Below are positions 12,081 through 30,764 of a stretch of DNA of 64,000 nucleotides, piece by piece (positions within the stretch are counted from its first letter, which is position 1; every line of letters starts with the position of its first letter). Source of the stretch: Polyodon spathula (Eukaryota; Chordata; Actinopteri; Acipenseriformes; Polyodontidae). Below the pieces are notes generated by a model that saw only the letters and a program-made list of their open reading frames with translations, had not been told where the DNA came from and searched no databases. Made by a program: the position numbers and the translations under genes. The stretch spans positions 2,525,468-2,589,467 of the forward strand of contig NC_054565.1 of the NCBI RefSeq assembly GCF_017654505.1, given 5' to 3'.

Positions 12081-14100
12081 CAGGTATGACTGTGTGGTGT
12101 GCAAGGCGTGTTATTCAGTCAAGGGAGGTTCACATCCTGGCTTTGTGAAGCTGGGATCTTTGCTGGAGCTTCTACAGAGGGAGTTGCATTGTCTCTGGTG
12201 CTCCTATTGATTAGGGAGGCAAAATTGGCAAGGGCTGTTTTCTCCTCACGGTGCTACAGTGGACTCTACACCAGATGAACATCATCCTGAATCTAAGAAA
12301 AATCACACACACAAAAAAAGAAAAACACTGACAGTGAAAAATCATATGTATTAGAAAGGAGAAAGAGATCAATAAAAAATTAGAAAACTATATCAGTGCA
12401 CATGCCTTGGGCTTTGTCTTATCTTGTGAGGCCTAGGAATCAGAATGAGTACGGAATCCAGATTAAATTAGTTTGGTGATTTGAGCAGCGATCAACATGA
12501 TAAAAACAACCTTTGAGTTTAGGGTGTTCAGTGGTCATAAGAGATATTTTTCACTATAGAACATAAACTCTGAACAGCTGGAGTTTTTGTTATTTTTTTT
12601 TTTTTTTTTGTTAGGCTCTTCCATTTGTTCTGTATTGGCTTTATGGAGCCAACAGGACTAATTATTGCAAATTCATTACCAGATTGCTATATCAAGAGAT
12701 TTTATAAATTCAGAAAACAATAGGGGTTTGAATCATGTATAACTGTTAAAAGATAGAGATTAAAATGAAGTAGAATAATAGAAAAAAAAATTGTAGCCTT
12801 GAAAGTTAAAAATGTTTTTATTTACACATCAAGGCATGTTTTCTGAAAGGGTGTTTAGAAGACAAGTGCAAAGAACAGACACTGGGAAGAATATAGTGAA
12901 GCATATTTCAGTGTAACATTGAAAAGGGAAACATTAAAATTGGCAGTACATCTCCAAAAATAAGTCACATCGGCTTATTACTGGGTTTCATATAATTGTG
13001 GCATAAACCACAATAATAACGTAAACCAATTAAAGAGTTTTCATCTGGTATTATATGGTACAGTAAAAACAGGGGCTCCTGCTAATGCTCTTTAAAAGTG
13101 CTTTAATAATGGATCGCTGAGACAGCACAGCAGGGTTTGGGTTTTATATTTGCCAAGGTTTTCCTTCCTTCCGATTTTGAAAGGTCACCTTTGAAACTGT
13201 CTTTCAAAAGAACAAGCGTATTTTCTCTAGTCGCTTTCCCTCAAATGTAAGCACCTCGATTAGTTTTAATGAATAATGTAGGGAGTACAACAGCACAAAC
13301 TAGCATGGTTTTTGACATATACAGGATGCTGACTTATCTCTATTGATAGAAGCAAAAAGGCCAAGGAAGCCTAGTCAACTCCTGGGGTTTGTGAGAGACA
13401 TGAAACCATAAATGAAAACAAAAGGACTTTGGGCTCTATCAAAACTTGATCACAAAGCTAACAAAGCAATGTAGACTATTGTCTACTGTATAAATCTGAA
13501 AGCACATGTTTAAAGCACATGTCTTGTATTTAACGGATTGCATTCTCAAAGCGTCGTCACGCGTTGTCGTTTTGTTTCTGATGGCAAATGCTCCTGGCAC
13601 ATTGAACACATTGAAGGGCATCTGTATTGAAGGTAAATAATATTTCTACCATCTACCTAGGAGATCGAATTGCAATTATGCAGTCCAATAGTGACTTTAA
13701 CATTGGGATTAAGTTAAAGGTTAGATGTAAAATTGTGGTTTAAGGCTAGGATTAGGTTTACATGTCGTTGCTCCTGGAGGAGTGAGTGTTCCTGGATCAT
13801 TTGGCTCTGAACAAATCGACAACCTGCCTTTACTCCAGTCTTTACGACAGCACCATACAGACAAGGTCAACTACCAGAGTAATGCTCAATAATCAGGGTG
13901 CTATGGTATTGAGAAGAACCAGATAGGTAATGCCCTGTATTGTTATTTAAAAAATGTCAATCTTTAAATGTATTAATGCTTTTCTTTCAGCTGAATGACA
14001 AACGTATCGTTACCTTGAAGCTGCAGGCCTAAGGAAGCTACAAATATCCAGCACCTGTACTTTTTTTTTCCTTACCTTTCCAAAGCTTCTGATTAAAGTA
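12081..14100. other. Noncoding AT-rich DNA
   Basis: Nothing recognised beyond short T and A runs. The region ends at the (GT)n tract. Confidence 0.55.
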
Positions 14101-14106
14101 GTAATG

Positions 14107-14108
<2 letters not shown>

Positions 14109-14191
<83 letters not shown>

Positions 14192-14197
14192 CGCGTG
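14109..14197 (+). repeat. (GT)n microsatellite with (GC)n end
   Basis: About 37 GT units, then six GC units. Alternating purine-pyrimidine DNA of this type can adopt the Z form. Confidence 0.95.
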
Positions 14198-14999
14198 ATC
14201 TTGTGAAACAGTTTTGTATCTGATTTGTAAGAACCATATATCATCAACCATGTAGTACATTGTTGTTTGTGAATTGCTAACAGCAATTAAAAATGAATAA
14301 TGCCGTGGCTATTTAGAACTTTGGCAATACATATTTTGCCTGTCACCTAAACAAAACAAAAACAAAATAAAAATAAAAAATAAAATCAGACAGTATTTAA
14401 TCTTAGTGTTAGGTACTGATGGTAATATAATAATTTACATGGGTAACCAATGAGCAATAGCAGATGTATTATTATATATTTAGGAAACGATACCTGTATT
14501 TAAAATATTAGAGTGTATTCTTAGTGATTAATTACACAGTTTCTGCTGTGTGTCGGTTCTGGTTATTTTCACATTTTCTCATATGGTCTATTTCTCTAAA
14601 ATCTTTTGTAAGGACAGTTTGTCTCTATTTAGTATTTAGTCTTTTTTTGTTGTTTTGTTTTTACCTCACAAGTAAGTTGCACTCACTTACCAAGTAGTTT
14701 GAAAACCACCCAAACAGAACTGTTAGCAGACTACAGTATTGCCAACCATGGCAACACAACAGAATTATAAAACATTGTGTGCATTGCTTGAAATGGGTAT
14801 TCACTTCTTTACTGAGTTCCACATATTTGCATACAAGAACTATTTTTTTTGTCTTGAAATAGCTTTGTTTAGGTATAACAACACTAGAAACAGAGCATAA
14901 CACTCCCTAAATTAAGCAGCCTATGTATTGTTTACTATTGCTCCAAACTGATTTAAAAAGTCATTACAAAAATACATAACAGGAGTTGCGAATAAACAG

Positions 15000-15300
15000 C
15001 GTAACAGTGCTACTAATGAAAAGCTCAGATAAATCAATTAATTTAACCCTATCTCTCTAGTTAAGGAACTGATTATAGGCCTGTGGTTTAATAGCAATTG
15101 GGCGGAGAGAAGGCATAACACATAATTAGCGAGTTGAACACAATGTAATGTGCACAGAGATCACTTAGGATGTTAACAGTCAATACCTAATTACTGTTGC
15201 TGCTTTCTGAGTTTTGAATTCTAAATGAAAAATCTTTGCAATTCAATGAGCAGCGGTTGCCCAATCCGACGCTTTGTGTGGATGATACCGTTCTTCAGTA
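15000..15300. promoter_or_regulatory. Candidate conserved noncoding element
   Basis: Repeat-free block with many TAAT cores (TCAATTAATTTAAC, CATAATTAGCG, CTAATTACTG) and balanced composition. No open frame of interest. Suggested only by motif density. Confidence 0.18.
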
Positions 15301-16119
15301 CATTTAAAAAATACAAACACACATACAGTTCTCATTTTGTTTTCTGATTGTTTTCAGGACCACCAGGACAAAGTTTTCACAGCTATCCATTCACGTTTTA
15401 AAACGAAAGCCAGTCACTTCCAATGTGAACATGAGTGAATATTAATGGGATGGAACTATAAATAAATAACAAAATACAGCACGCTGGCCAAACGGGAACC
15501 CGAAAGAAGAAAAAAAAAAACATGCAGTATTTTACAACCTAAGATACAATCACTGTAACCATTAGCATTTTACTTTTCTTGGGGAGGCACTATTGACGAG
15601 ATGTAATTGTTCCAGTGGTGTTCTTACTGTAGATCTATCCATCTTCTTTTCTAATTAGTCAGCCTTGTTAGAAACCTGTAATAGTTGGCACTTGACAGAG
15701 TAAACCACAGACACCAGGACAAGACAGTTACAGCAGTGATGAATGGATATCACTCATCTTCCATTGTCCTGTAAATATTTAAATATGCGTATTTAAACCC
15801 AATAGATAAAATACCTGGGTTGGGTATGAATACTAACTCTATAGAGTATTCAAGCACAGGCAGACAAGACCAAAAGACTACTCAGCAAAACCACAAAAAC
15901 CAGTGGCAAATTTAAAGCATTAAAAAGACTTTTGTTCTCAAGCAAATCAACTTCCAACGCTATATGACTGTAAAAAACAGCTAGTAATCACAGGGTGCTG
16001 TCAACAGCATTTCTGTGCTAATCCTAGGCTGCCAGAGTTTTAACTTTGATAACAGATCCTCAAATTAAAGAGGTATCTGTGCACTCGTACAAAAGCCTTG
16101 CTTGTTTTATGCTGCTAAT

Positions 16120-16560
16120 GAAACTTTGCTTGTGAAATTTAAGCTTAGAGGGTCAGCCAGGGCCTCTAACCATCTGGTGAAGAGCAAGAACTTTACCAAT
16201 CACAAAACACTGGCTTCTCACATTGTCTCTGTCATCCAAATTGATTCAGCAGGATATTAGAATCTTATATAAGAGGTTTATGGTCCCCAGTTCCTTCCCA
16301 TGTGATGATTTCATGAAAGCAAGTAAGCCAGGTCGTGTGCTATTGTTTCAGCTGCTGGGAGCCTCTCCCGAGGTGCCGTACCGTTTGTGAATGGCAAGGT
16401 AACAAAGGCACTAGAATCAGAAGCTTAAAAGCTTAAATGATATTAGACCTTGCTAATTTTTAATGAAATTGCTTTGCTGTGTTGAGCTGACAAGAGCTGT
16501 GCAGTGCGCTTGGTTAAAAAGGAGCTTTTCTTGGCAGCCTTGCAGTGCAGCGAGTCTTTA
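16120..16560. promoter_or_regulatory. Candidate conserved noncoding element
   Basis: Repeat-free block with E-boxes (CATCTG near 16171, CAGCTG near 16350), a GC-richer core around 16350-16395 (CCTCTCCCGAGGTGCCGTACC) and TTTTTAATGAAATTGC near 16460. No coding frame. Conservation is not testable here. Confidence 0.2.
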
Positions 16561-16668
16561 GTGAGGATCCTTTTGTTGTCCGTGATTATCAGATAGAGGT
16601 GATTATGTTGCATATAGCCGGAAAAGGGCTAACCAGAGGATTGCCAGAATGTCAGTTTAATGTGTTGT

Positions 16669-16690
16669 GTTTTTTTTTTTTTTTTTTTTT
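16669..16690 (+). repeat. Poly-T run
   Basis: About 22 T in a row. Confidence 0.85.
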
Positions 16691-17862
16691 GTTAAAAGGT
16701 CAACTAACTTTGCTTTCTCTTCCTGATTGCATGCACTCAGCATTCAGTTTGGAAAATTACCGCTTATTCATTCACAAAATCAAGTTGCCTTGTTTGCAAT
16801 TCGTCATACTTGTTCTAGTTAAACCATATTTATTCCAGGAAGTATAATTATTCGAAATATGTATCATGCAAGGAAAGGATATATCCAACTCATTTTTTAA
16901 AGGGAACATATAATAGCACAAAACATGAAAAGCCAAACACTTGTATTTGGGAAATTACCAATGGTTCCTGATATTACATGGCCACTAGGTGGTAAAAATA
17001 TAGAAAAGGTCTTGCGAACGTTTTGTTACCTGATGTCGTTACAAGATAACATGAAAACACAGATCATTTTGTTGACATTGCCATGTACATAGTTTTATAT
17101 TATAGTTAAAAAGAAATGTTTTGAGAAAAGTATATCATTGAAATAGAAATGAAAAAAACAAATTAAAAAAAAAAAACAACTCATGTAGCCATGTTGAAGA
17201 CAAAGAATAATATAATTAATTTAATACAATTAGCATGGCTTGGAGAAATGTAACAAAAAAATAATTCTGACAGTTTAGACAGGTATATCTAAACCGGTGA
17301 TGCTAATTAAACTAATTAGTGTCAGCTGAATATTAGCTATAGCTATATCTAATGTTTTAATACGTTAGTATTAGCAATGTCAAACATGTATAATGGATCA
17401 AGCAGACACTAGGAACAGTAAATGCAGGCTACAAAACAGGGAAATGTGTTTTTATGCAATTAAATGATACAAAAATACAGATACTCAGAATTAGGGACTG
17501 AATGTTTTGTTAAATTCTCCTTTAAAAACAAAATTCTACTATAAAGATGTCATCAAAGACATGTCATTAAAGGAGGAAAGCTTTAAATAATCTCTAAATG
17601 ACTTATCATCTTCCCATTCTCTCTTCTATTCTCCGTATTAAACTGCAATGCAGAACATGCTTTTCCAGTGCAGTATTCTGCATATGGGATTTGAACCCTC
17701 AACCCTTGGCATTGTACTGGGTTTGCGGATTTCAATTGCACATGGCAGTGGATAAGTGGCCGCCTGCCACAGGAGGGCAAAAGCACAGCAATCTGGCTTT
17801 ACACTCACTTCATCTCAGCAGTCACTGCCAGTCCCATAGCCCTAAATGATAACACTTGGCTG

Positions 17863-17868
17863 TGAGAG

Positions 17869-17941
<73 letters not shown>
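17863..17941 (+). repeat. (GA)n microsatellite
   Basis: About 39 units with one C interruption near the left end. It is a homopurine tract able to form triplex DNA. Confidence 0.95.
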
Positions 17942-17945
<4 letters not shown>

Positions 17946-18097
17946 TGCCGCAATTCAAGCATCTAAAAGGAGAGGTCTCAGAGGAAAACAACACAGAGAG
18001 ATCCAGCCAAGGGGGTTCATGGATATGTCAAGGAATGAGAAGACAAAAATGAATGTGTTGGATCCAAGCCATGTGACTTAATCACTATGAAAATACA

Positions 18098-18118
18098 CCC
18101 CCCCCCCCCCCCCCCCCC
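18098..18118 (+). repeat. Poly-C run (21)
   Basis: Uninterrupted C homopolymer about 160 bases from the (GA)n tract. Confidence 0.9.
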
Positions 18119-24189
<6,071 letters not shown>

Positions 24190-24228
<39 letters not shown>

Positions 24229-24237
24229 GGGGGGGGG
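24190..24237 (+). repeat. (GT)n followed by poly-G
   Basis: About 18 GT units pass directly into a run of 12 G. Confidence 0.93.
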
Positions 24238-24804
24238 CATATTATTTTCAATGTAGATTTGAGCTTTTGGAATCACACATGGTAAAAGCAGACAAGTCAT
24301 GTAAATGAAAGGAAAGCATGCTGGGGAAAAAAAAAAACCTTAAAAGAACAAAAGGAGCACTTGTATCAGTGCACTATTTATTGAATATTCAACAGTGTAT
24401 GACACATTGAATTAGTGTTCCATTCCTCATTTGCTTTCCCATGGACTCGCACACTAAATTAAATTGTTTTTGCCATAAATGTGCAGTTCTGTTCTGTGCA
24501 GTCCGGAGCACTTCCAACACATTGTTCTCACAGTAAATGATATTCGAAATAATATACAGTAAAATGGTAAAAGGTAATGTCAGGCTTTAGCTTATGAATA
24601 ACTGGTTTGTAAAAAATGTAGTACCGTTTTAAATTGTAATTTCTAATTGAAATCATGTTTGGTAACAGCAGAGATATATACTTTGTAAAGTTAAAGATCC
24701 TACATAAATTAAAAATTGTCTCAAATAAACCATAGAAAATACAACATTTACAAGTAAAAATAATATGCACAGAAGAAAACATTAGATAGTTGAACAGAAC
24801 TAAC

Positions 24805-24929
24805 TTATTCTTCAGCACAGCTGGAGTCATTGGAAGGTAAGGCAGACGGGCCTGCTTCGTCCTGCTGCGGAGACGTTGGTCAGGGGATTGTGCACGATAC
24901 TCATTAAGTGTTTTCCTCTTGCGCCCCAT
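24805..24929 (-). CDS. Possible first coding exon of an unknown basic protein, or a transposon ORF fragment
   Basis: On the - strand an ATG in strong Kozak context (A at -3, G at +4) opens a frame starting MGRKRKTLNEYRAQSPDQRL and going on through a basic, proline-containing stretch to about residue 41. This part has GC-richer third positions than the surrounding AT-rich DNA. A possible donor, GTTAGT, follows at 24799-24804. Beyond it the frame stays open to 24528 but turns into AT-rich, low-complexity translation, which looks like intron. The next 200-300 bases upstream on the - strand are also less AT-rich. No family was recognised. It could be a host first exon, a transposon ORF start, or chance. 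Confidence 0.2.
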
Positions 24930-25541
24930 TTTTAATCAAACTAGCAACTGTCACCATATACCTAGCAAAAGCCCACCTACACCTTAACCTGCTAATTTCA
25001 AAAGTAGGCGCTTTGAATGACAGGCGCTTGAGCAGGCAAATGAAAGTGCGCAGTCGGTGAAGGTCTTGATGACTGACAGTCATTTAAACGAATGAGAGCA
25101 TGCTGGCGCTGCTTCAGTCAACGAGCTCTGTCAGAACTGGGTGAAATGACAGTGACAGTGAAACTATACTAACAGATCACGAAGAGTGGAACAGAGATGG
25201 AAAAGGCAGTTAAAAACTAAACAAACTTTTGATGATTTCTAAATTATTATTTTTGGTATGAAAATAAAAAAAAAGCGAGTGGTTTTATCGACATTTATCC
25301 TATTTTTGGGGAATTCGACGTTTAACGAGCTTCGATTAATATGAAAAAGTAACAAGCCTAATAATAAGACACGATTTCTGCAGTCTCTCCATGGGAGATA
25401 CCCAGGACTAAATAGCATGGCTGACCATTAATACTAAGGTAATTATGGAGTATTGGCAGATCTGTGTGGAGAAGATTTCATGGCAACTGTCTGTAACGAT
25501 TGTTAAACAAAAAAACAACACTATACACCGTATAAAATAGT

Positions 25542-25685
25542 GTATAAGTCACACCGGTGTATAAGTGTTGTCCCCCCCCTTTTTGAGACACCAATTTCAG
25601 GAAAAAGCCTATAGGTTACACCGGTGTATAAGTTGCTCCCCCCTTTTTAGGACTCCCTGAAAATACCTAGAAAATAGACTTATAC
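25542..25685. repeat. MITE-like unit with two tandem copies of an ACACCGGTGTATAAGT block
   Basis: ACACCGGTGTATAAGT occurs at 25551 and again at 25618, a 67-base period. Each copy is followed by a run of C and then T, and by related sequence. The unit is bounded by GTATAAGTC (25542-25550) and its inverted copy GACTTATAC (25677-25685). The core ACACCGGTGT is itself a perfect palindrome. A (TA)n tract begins 11 bases downstream. This looks like a small DNA-transposon derivative; the family is not certain. Confidence 0.5.
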
Positions 25686-25693
25686 AAAAGTTT

Positions 25694-25696
<3 letters not shown>

Positions 25697-25757
<61 letters not shown>
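25697..25757 (+). repeat. (TA)n microsatellite
   Basis: About 30 units, beginning 11 bases after the MITE-like unit ending at 25685. The tract may have grown from that element's TA-rich flank. Confidence 0.93.
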
Positions 25758-25759
<2 letters not shown>

Positions 25760-26920
25760 ATACACTTGGTTTTATATAGACTGTGTATTTAAAACCTAGC
25801 AATTGAACACAATTAAATCCAACCTTAATCCAGCATTGCTGTCATTATCACCAGTAACACATTAAAAGGCCTTATGGGAAAGAACGATGCAGGTAGATAA
25901 TGCCTTTTCTTTGCTCTAATGAGTTCTCCTTTACAGTCGCTGGGAGTCTTACAGATCTTGACAGAGGCTAATTATATTTCTCTCTCATATCACTTTCTCT
26001 TGCTTTTCTACTTCAATCCAACTGGAAGTTTATATTTTTGAGATCTAAATGTATCCATCATATACAGTAGGTTGAAAAATGATGGATTTTCCTGCTAATG
26101 TAGTGTATCATCGCAAGATGATCTGACTGCCCAGACACAGCTTTAAAACATTAGCAGGTTTAAAGAAATACAAGATGATCCACTAGCATCAGCAAAGCTG
26201 CAGCCTCTCTCTCCATTTTCACAATTCTAACTCCAGACTTCTCTTTAAAAGAAGATCAGTCCTCAGTTCCATTGCTTTTGTTACCCAGACAATTCCTTGG
26301 AGTAATAAATGTACAGTGATGGACCCAGCTGGCTATGCATGACAGGAGTAGCAATTCTTTAGTGTAGAGAGATAAGGTCACTGACCTTGTCAATCCACAG
26401 CTCCCATTTATTTCACTAGAAAGTGTGTATTTATATTACAAAAAAGGCTGCTATAGACGAATGCCAGAGAATACAAATCTTTTCTTTCCTCTTTTCTGTG
26501 GGTGCTTAGACTGATGGCCACAAATAAAAGGACATGTATGTAAATTGTATTTCTGTCAATTATATCATCTGGATTAACTAAATTATGCTGTTTTTAAATA
26601 ACATTACCCATTTTCCATTAATGAATGTTGCTATGCAACACGGCTGATGCACAATGATGTATTTCCCTCGACTCCAGCTAGATGGCAGTATTAAGCATCA
26701 TGGCTCCTGGTGTACAGCAGAGTTGAGTTTGCTAGTGATATTACCCAATGTATTGCCAATACTAAAACCACGACTACCAAAATGAATCCCATTTCTAACA
26801 TTTACTGTTTTTATTCATAGTCCTGATATTTGCTGAGCTGACAACTTTAGCATTTGCTTCCTCACAACATTGCGTGTTCTCTTTGTCCTTAATTACATTT
26901 GTATTTACTAAATGGATGAA

Positions 26921-26933
26921 GGGGGGGGGGGGG
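26921..26933 (+). repeat. Poly-G run (13)
   Basis: Homopolymer with no other notable neighbours. Confidence 0.85.
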
Positions 26934-27440
26934 CAGCCTAGATAGAAAAATGCTCAAGTCATTTATTAATAACTAAGCACATGGGATTTGATATCCTATG
27001 GGGTAATTTACATATGTCGTGTATTTTTAGAATCTCACTTTTGAATTGAATACTTGTTTTAAGTGGCCTAATTTTGGTAATCATTCAAGCTGAAAAAAAA
27101 ACCCTATTGTTCATTTTTACTCTTCAATTGTTACTGTTGTGAAATATAGGAGGAAATGTATTTATTGAGTTTTCTTTAATAATCTAAATGGTTCTGTGAA
27201 TTGACCCAGAACAGACTCAGACACAATAGTTATACCCATCAGGCAGAGAAACGCTAATAAATACATTGAGTAAATCATGATGCAATTAAACCAGGATAAT
27301 CGTTAACTGATAGCTGAAGATTGGACCCTGCTTTTAGATTACTTCTATTTCTGAACGGACACCTCACATGTCGTCTACATCTCCATCTAATACAGTATAT
27401 TATAAAACCTGCTTATCATTGGGGCCCACTGGCTCTCTGC

Positions 27441-27488
27441 CGCCCTCCCCCTCCCCCTTCCCCTCCCCCTCCCCCTCCCCCCTCCCCC
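27441..27488 (+). repeat. C-rich (C4-6 T)n tract, G-quadruplex candidate on the - strand
   Basis: Blocks of four to six C are separated by single or double T over about 48 bases. The opposite strand thus carries at least five G4-6 runs at one- to two-base spacing. That satisfies the usual quadruplex pattern well, and the + strand fits an i-motif. No promoter or gene start was seen beside it. Confidence 0.8.
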
Positions 27489-27489
27489 A

Positions 27490-30400
27490 AAGCTGTCGGT
27501 TGTATGAACATCTAGTTCCATGTTTCTCAACAATGTTGCAATGCTGGAGTAAAAGGATCTTTTGCAAAAGAGCTCAATATAAAGACATCATACATACATA
27601 CAGAAATACATACAGACAGATTCAATACATGGATTGTGAATTTGAGTTTTCCATAAAAAGTAGTACATATGGAAAAATATCCCTGTGACTACTAAGTGGA
27701 GATTTAAACAGATTTTAAATCAGAAAAAAAAAAGAACAAGCCACAAAAAAAATTTCCCCTGATGAATACGATCAACGCCAATTTGAAGCAGTTTTGCTTT
27801 GACATGCCGACGGGAGATGCATTCCAAAAGAGTCCCTTTATCACCCAGTGTTAAAAGCATTTAAAATATTGTTAATTGAAGTTACAAAGGTATTGTTAAC
27901 TAATCTACTTTTAAGAGTTCAAGTTCAAGGACTGTGAAGGTAATTAAATATTGGTATCATAACAGTACCTCCTGATCTGCATGCACAATCTACATTTATT
28001 TCCTTTTAACTATATTAAACCTGCCAGTTCTCTCTATGAAAAAAAAAAAAACTTAATGAAGCCTATTCCCACACATCGAAATATTTGAAAGCCATTGTCT
28101 TTAAGCAAACATACAAGTTCTATAGGAATCCGTGTATAAAGCCTGTTCAAGAAATACAAATCTTGCATGCAGAACACAGAGACACTACGCTAACTTATAG
28201 CTTAGTCATTACTCCTTGGTTAAACTGGGTTTAAGTCTTTAAGAAAGTATTTGAGCTTCATTTTAGAAACACTAAAATAACCTTTGTGAATTCAATGGCA
28301 ACAAAAAAACCAAACAAAAAAACAAGACTTGAAGACATTGAGAAAGACATCTTACTATTATTACTGTTATAAAAACGGAATTTAATTTGACTGTTTCTAA
28401 ATGTAACACCATTGGGTGTTGTATAGTTATGGATGAAGTATTACTAGTTATAAAATATAAAATCAAGTTTCTTTTATATATTGTATAATTATGCACTATA
28501 CAAATAAGTGGAAATTAACTGGTCAGATCTTTCAGCATTATATATCCCTCTATACCACTAAAACATACAGAAGAATTATTTTCAACTTTATAACATGACC
28601 TTAACCAGTAGAGGTAAATTACATATTCCCAGGGCATGTACATATTTATTCTGCAGAAATACATTAGTTTGTATTCTTTAGGGCATTTCTTTCACTAGAT
28701 TCCTAAAAGACACAGGCACAGTGTTTTAAATATACATCACCTTGAATGTAATGTTTGGACCTCCTAGGGGTTCAGACATAACCATATAGAGGACATATTG
28801 TAAATGGATTTACATAAAGATCTTTAAAGCACAGCCACCAGAGTGTGTCTGCTGCAGCACTACAGCTCTGCACTAGAACTTTCCTTTGCAACATTAATTA
28901 GCGATCACTACATAGGTAAAGGTAAAATGAAATGAACAAAGTTAAAAGCAATTCTGTATTCACACAGACTGGAGATGTTCCATTAATATACTGTAGTACA
29001 ACGTTGGGGCACTTCAGGTTACAAATATAACTGGAGAACAACGGCCTTTGAAAGTGTAAATAATGCAGCACTGTGGTTTCTGTGGTTTCTGCAGTCACTG
29101 ATACATTTTTTTGTATGATCACATGACATATATTCCAGCCGCGAGATCAGCTAAAAAACAAGGTGGCAATAGAGCTTAATAAATGAGACATTGCTCAACA
29201 AACTGTATAATAATTGCGCATGTTCCAAGCAGTCTAAAGGTATACTTCAGATAAACCAAACAACTGAACACTGCCGTGGTAGTATACTTTAACGGTATAC
29301 TTCATTTTTGGGTCTTTGCGATTCTGGGGCCCAAAACCAAGGAAAAAAATCTGCCTGAGATGTGTTGTTTCTGTACAAAGTGCAGTCAAGTAATCTAAAA
29401 TCGTGAGTCTGCAATTTGAATTCCCTCTGCAAAATGCACTGGGTATTATGCAAATGCCCTGCAAGGCGTGAGTATTCCAAAGGGATTGCAGGTCACCCAT
29501 TGTGCTGACTAATCAAATCTTAAAATGTGTAATTAAACCGTACCTGCAGCCTCCAGCAGCTGTATTGTAACTTGCTCAGGTTCCCCTAATATACAAGAGG
29601 GTGAAAGAATACAAATGACTGATATAAACGTAGAGCAACTTTGTGTAGGAAACTAAGGCTTATTTAACCACAGTCTAGAACAGTCTCCCAATGTTAAAAA
29701 TAAAAATAAAATAATGTCATTCGCTTTTCACTTTCAACGTGAACATGAAAGAAGTTTCAATATTTGCTGCGCCAGATAGTAAAATACAATCGTTTCTTAC
29801 AGTATATTATTGGAAGCTAAAGTGTTTTTTTGTAGTCATTTATATTCATATTGTGTTTATCTTATATTGGTGTGCCCTATGTCTAGAAAATTGAAAAAGC
29901 ACATTATGAAGAGAGATGGGAAGTAAGCAGTAATTTTGTTGTGCTATACCTTTTATTATCCCCAACTATTTTGTTCTAAATGCATTATTTATATTAAGTC
30001 TTCAGCGTTTGTATAATACAATAATGGCTCAGAAAAAATTAGAACTCCAGTTACATTTGGCATTCTGACAATAAACAGGGAGGCTGTGATAAAATTACAG
30101 GAACGCACATCAATTTCCTAAAAAATAGATTTACTAAACACGACGATCACAGATTTAGAAAAGGTGTATGAATATACCTTTAATACTCCAAAAACACTGT
30201 GTCTTGATTTTTGAACCCTAAAGCATTCGGATGCCATTCTGTGCTAATGCATTCTGCACAGTGGTACCTATTGTCACTTCAGAGGCTTTTTCATAGACAT
30301 CTCTTGTAGGTGGCTAGCTAGGTAGTCAATATAACAAGTCAAGAAGTTGGTTTCTCGCTGACAGCCAAACGGAAAACAAACACAACTATCACGACAGCTA

Positions 30401-30567
30401 CTTTTCCTAACTACATTTGTCTTTAAAGAGCTGCTACAGCTACAAACTATCCATAGTGGTGTCAGGTATACTATATCACATTCTATTACAAAATGAGTGT
30501 AGCTATGGTTGTTATCCTACATAAAAGAACTGTTGTTACGTGTGTAAAGATCATCTTTCTTCTTTAT
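27490..30567. other. Noncoding AT-rich DNA
   Basis: Nothing recognised. The frames at 28272, 28898 and 29234 (- strand, 74-88 codons) show no coding signature. Confidence 0.55.
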
Positions 30568-30764
30568 TATATAGCAACTTTCGTAGTGGACCACCATCAC
30601 ATAGCGCTTTTTAGAGGCAGGTTGTGATCTGTGAATTATATGCAGAGTCACTTACAATAGGACACTGATTTAACATCTCATTGTCAGTCAGTGACAGAGG
30701 TGGGATTTGAACCAGTGACCTTCTGGTTACAAGCTTTAACCACTGGACCACACTGCTGCCTCAT
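30568..30764 (-). mobile_element. tRNA-derived SINE with an L2-like tail
   Basis: On the - strand the head carries an A-box-like TGGTCCAGTGGTTAAAG (complement of about 30734-30750). About 30 bases later there is a B-box, GGTTCAAATCCC (complement of 30702-30713). That is the internal RNA polymerase III promoter of a tRNA gene. The body runs on for about 130 bases and ends AGTTGCTATATAATAAA near 30568-30584. This ending resembles the tails shared by many fish SINEs and L2-type LINEs, which supply the reverse transcriptase. It does not fold as an intact tRNA. Confidence 0.65.

Noticed and set aside
17685..17715. GGGATTTGAACCCTCAACCC, resembling a reversed tRNA B-box
   Set aside because: No convincing A-box or tRNA fold on the - strand; possibly a very old SINE.
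17846..18052. 68-codon frame rich in RERE
   Set aside because: Produced by the (GA)n tract.
24811..24836. Possible 21-base + strand microexon between TTCTTCAG and GTAAGG
   Set aside because: Likely chance pairing of splice-like motifs; it overlaps the stronger - strand frame and has no neighbouring exons.
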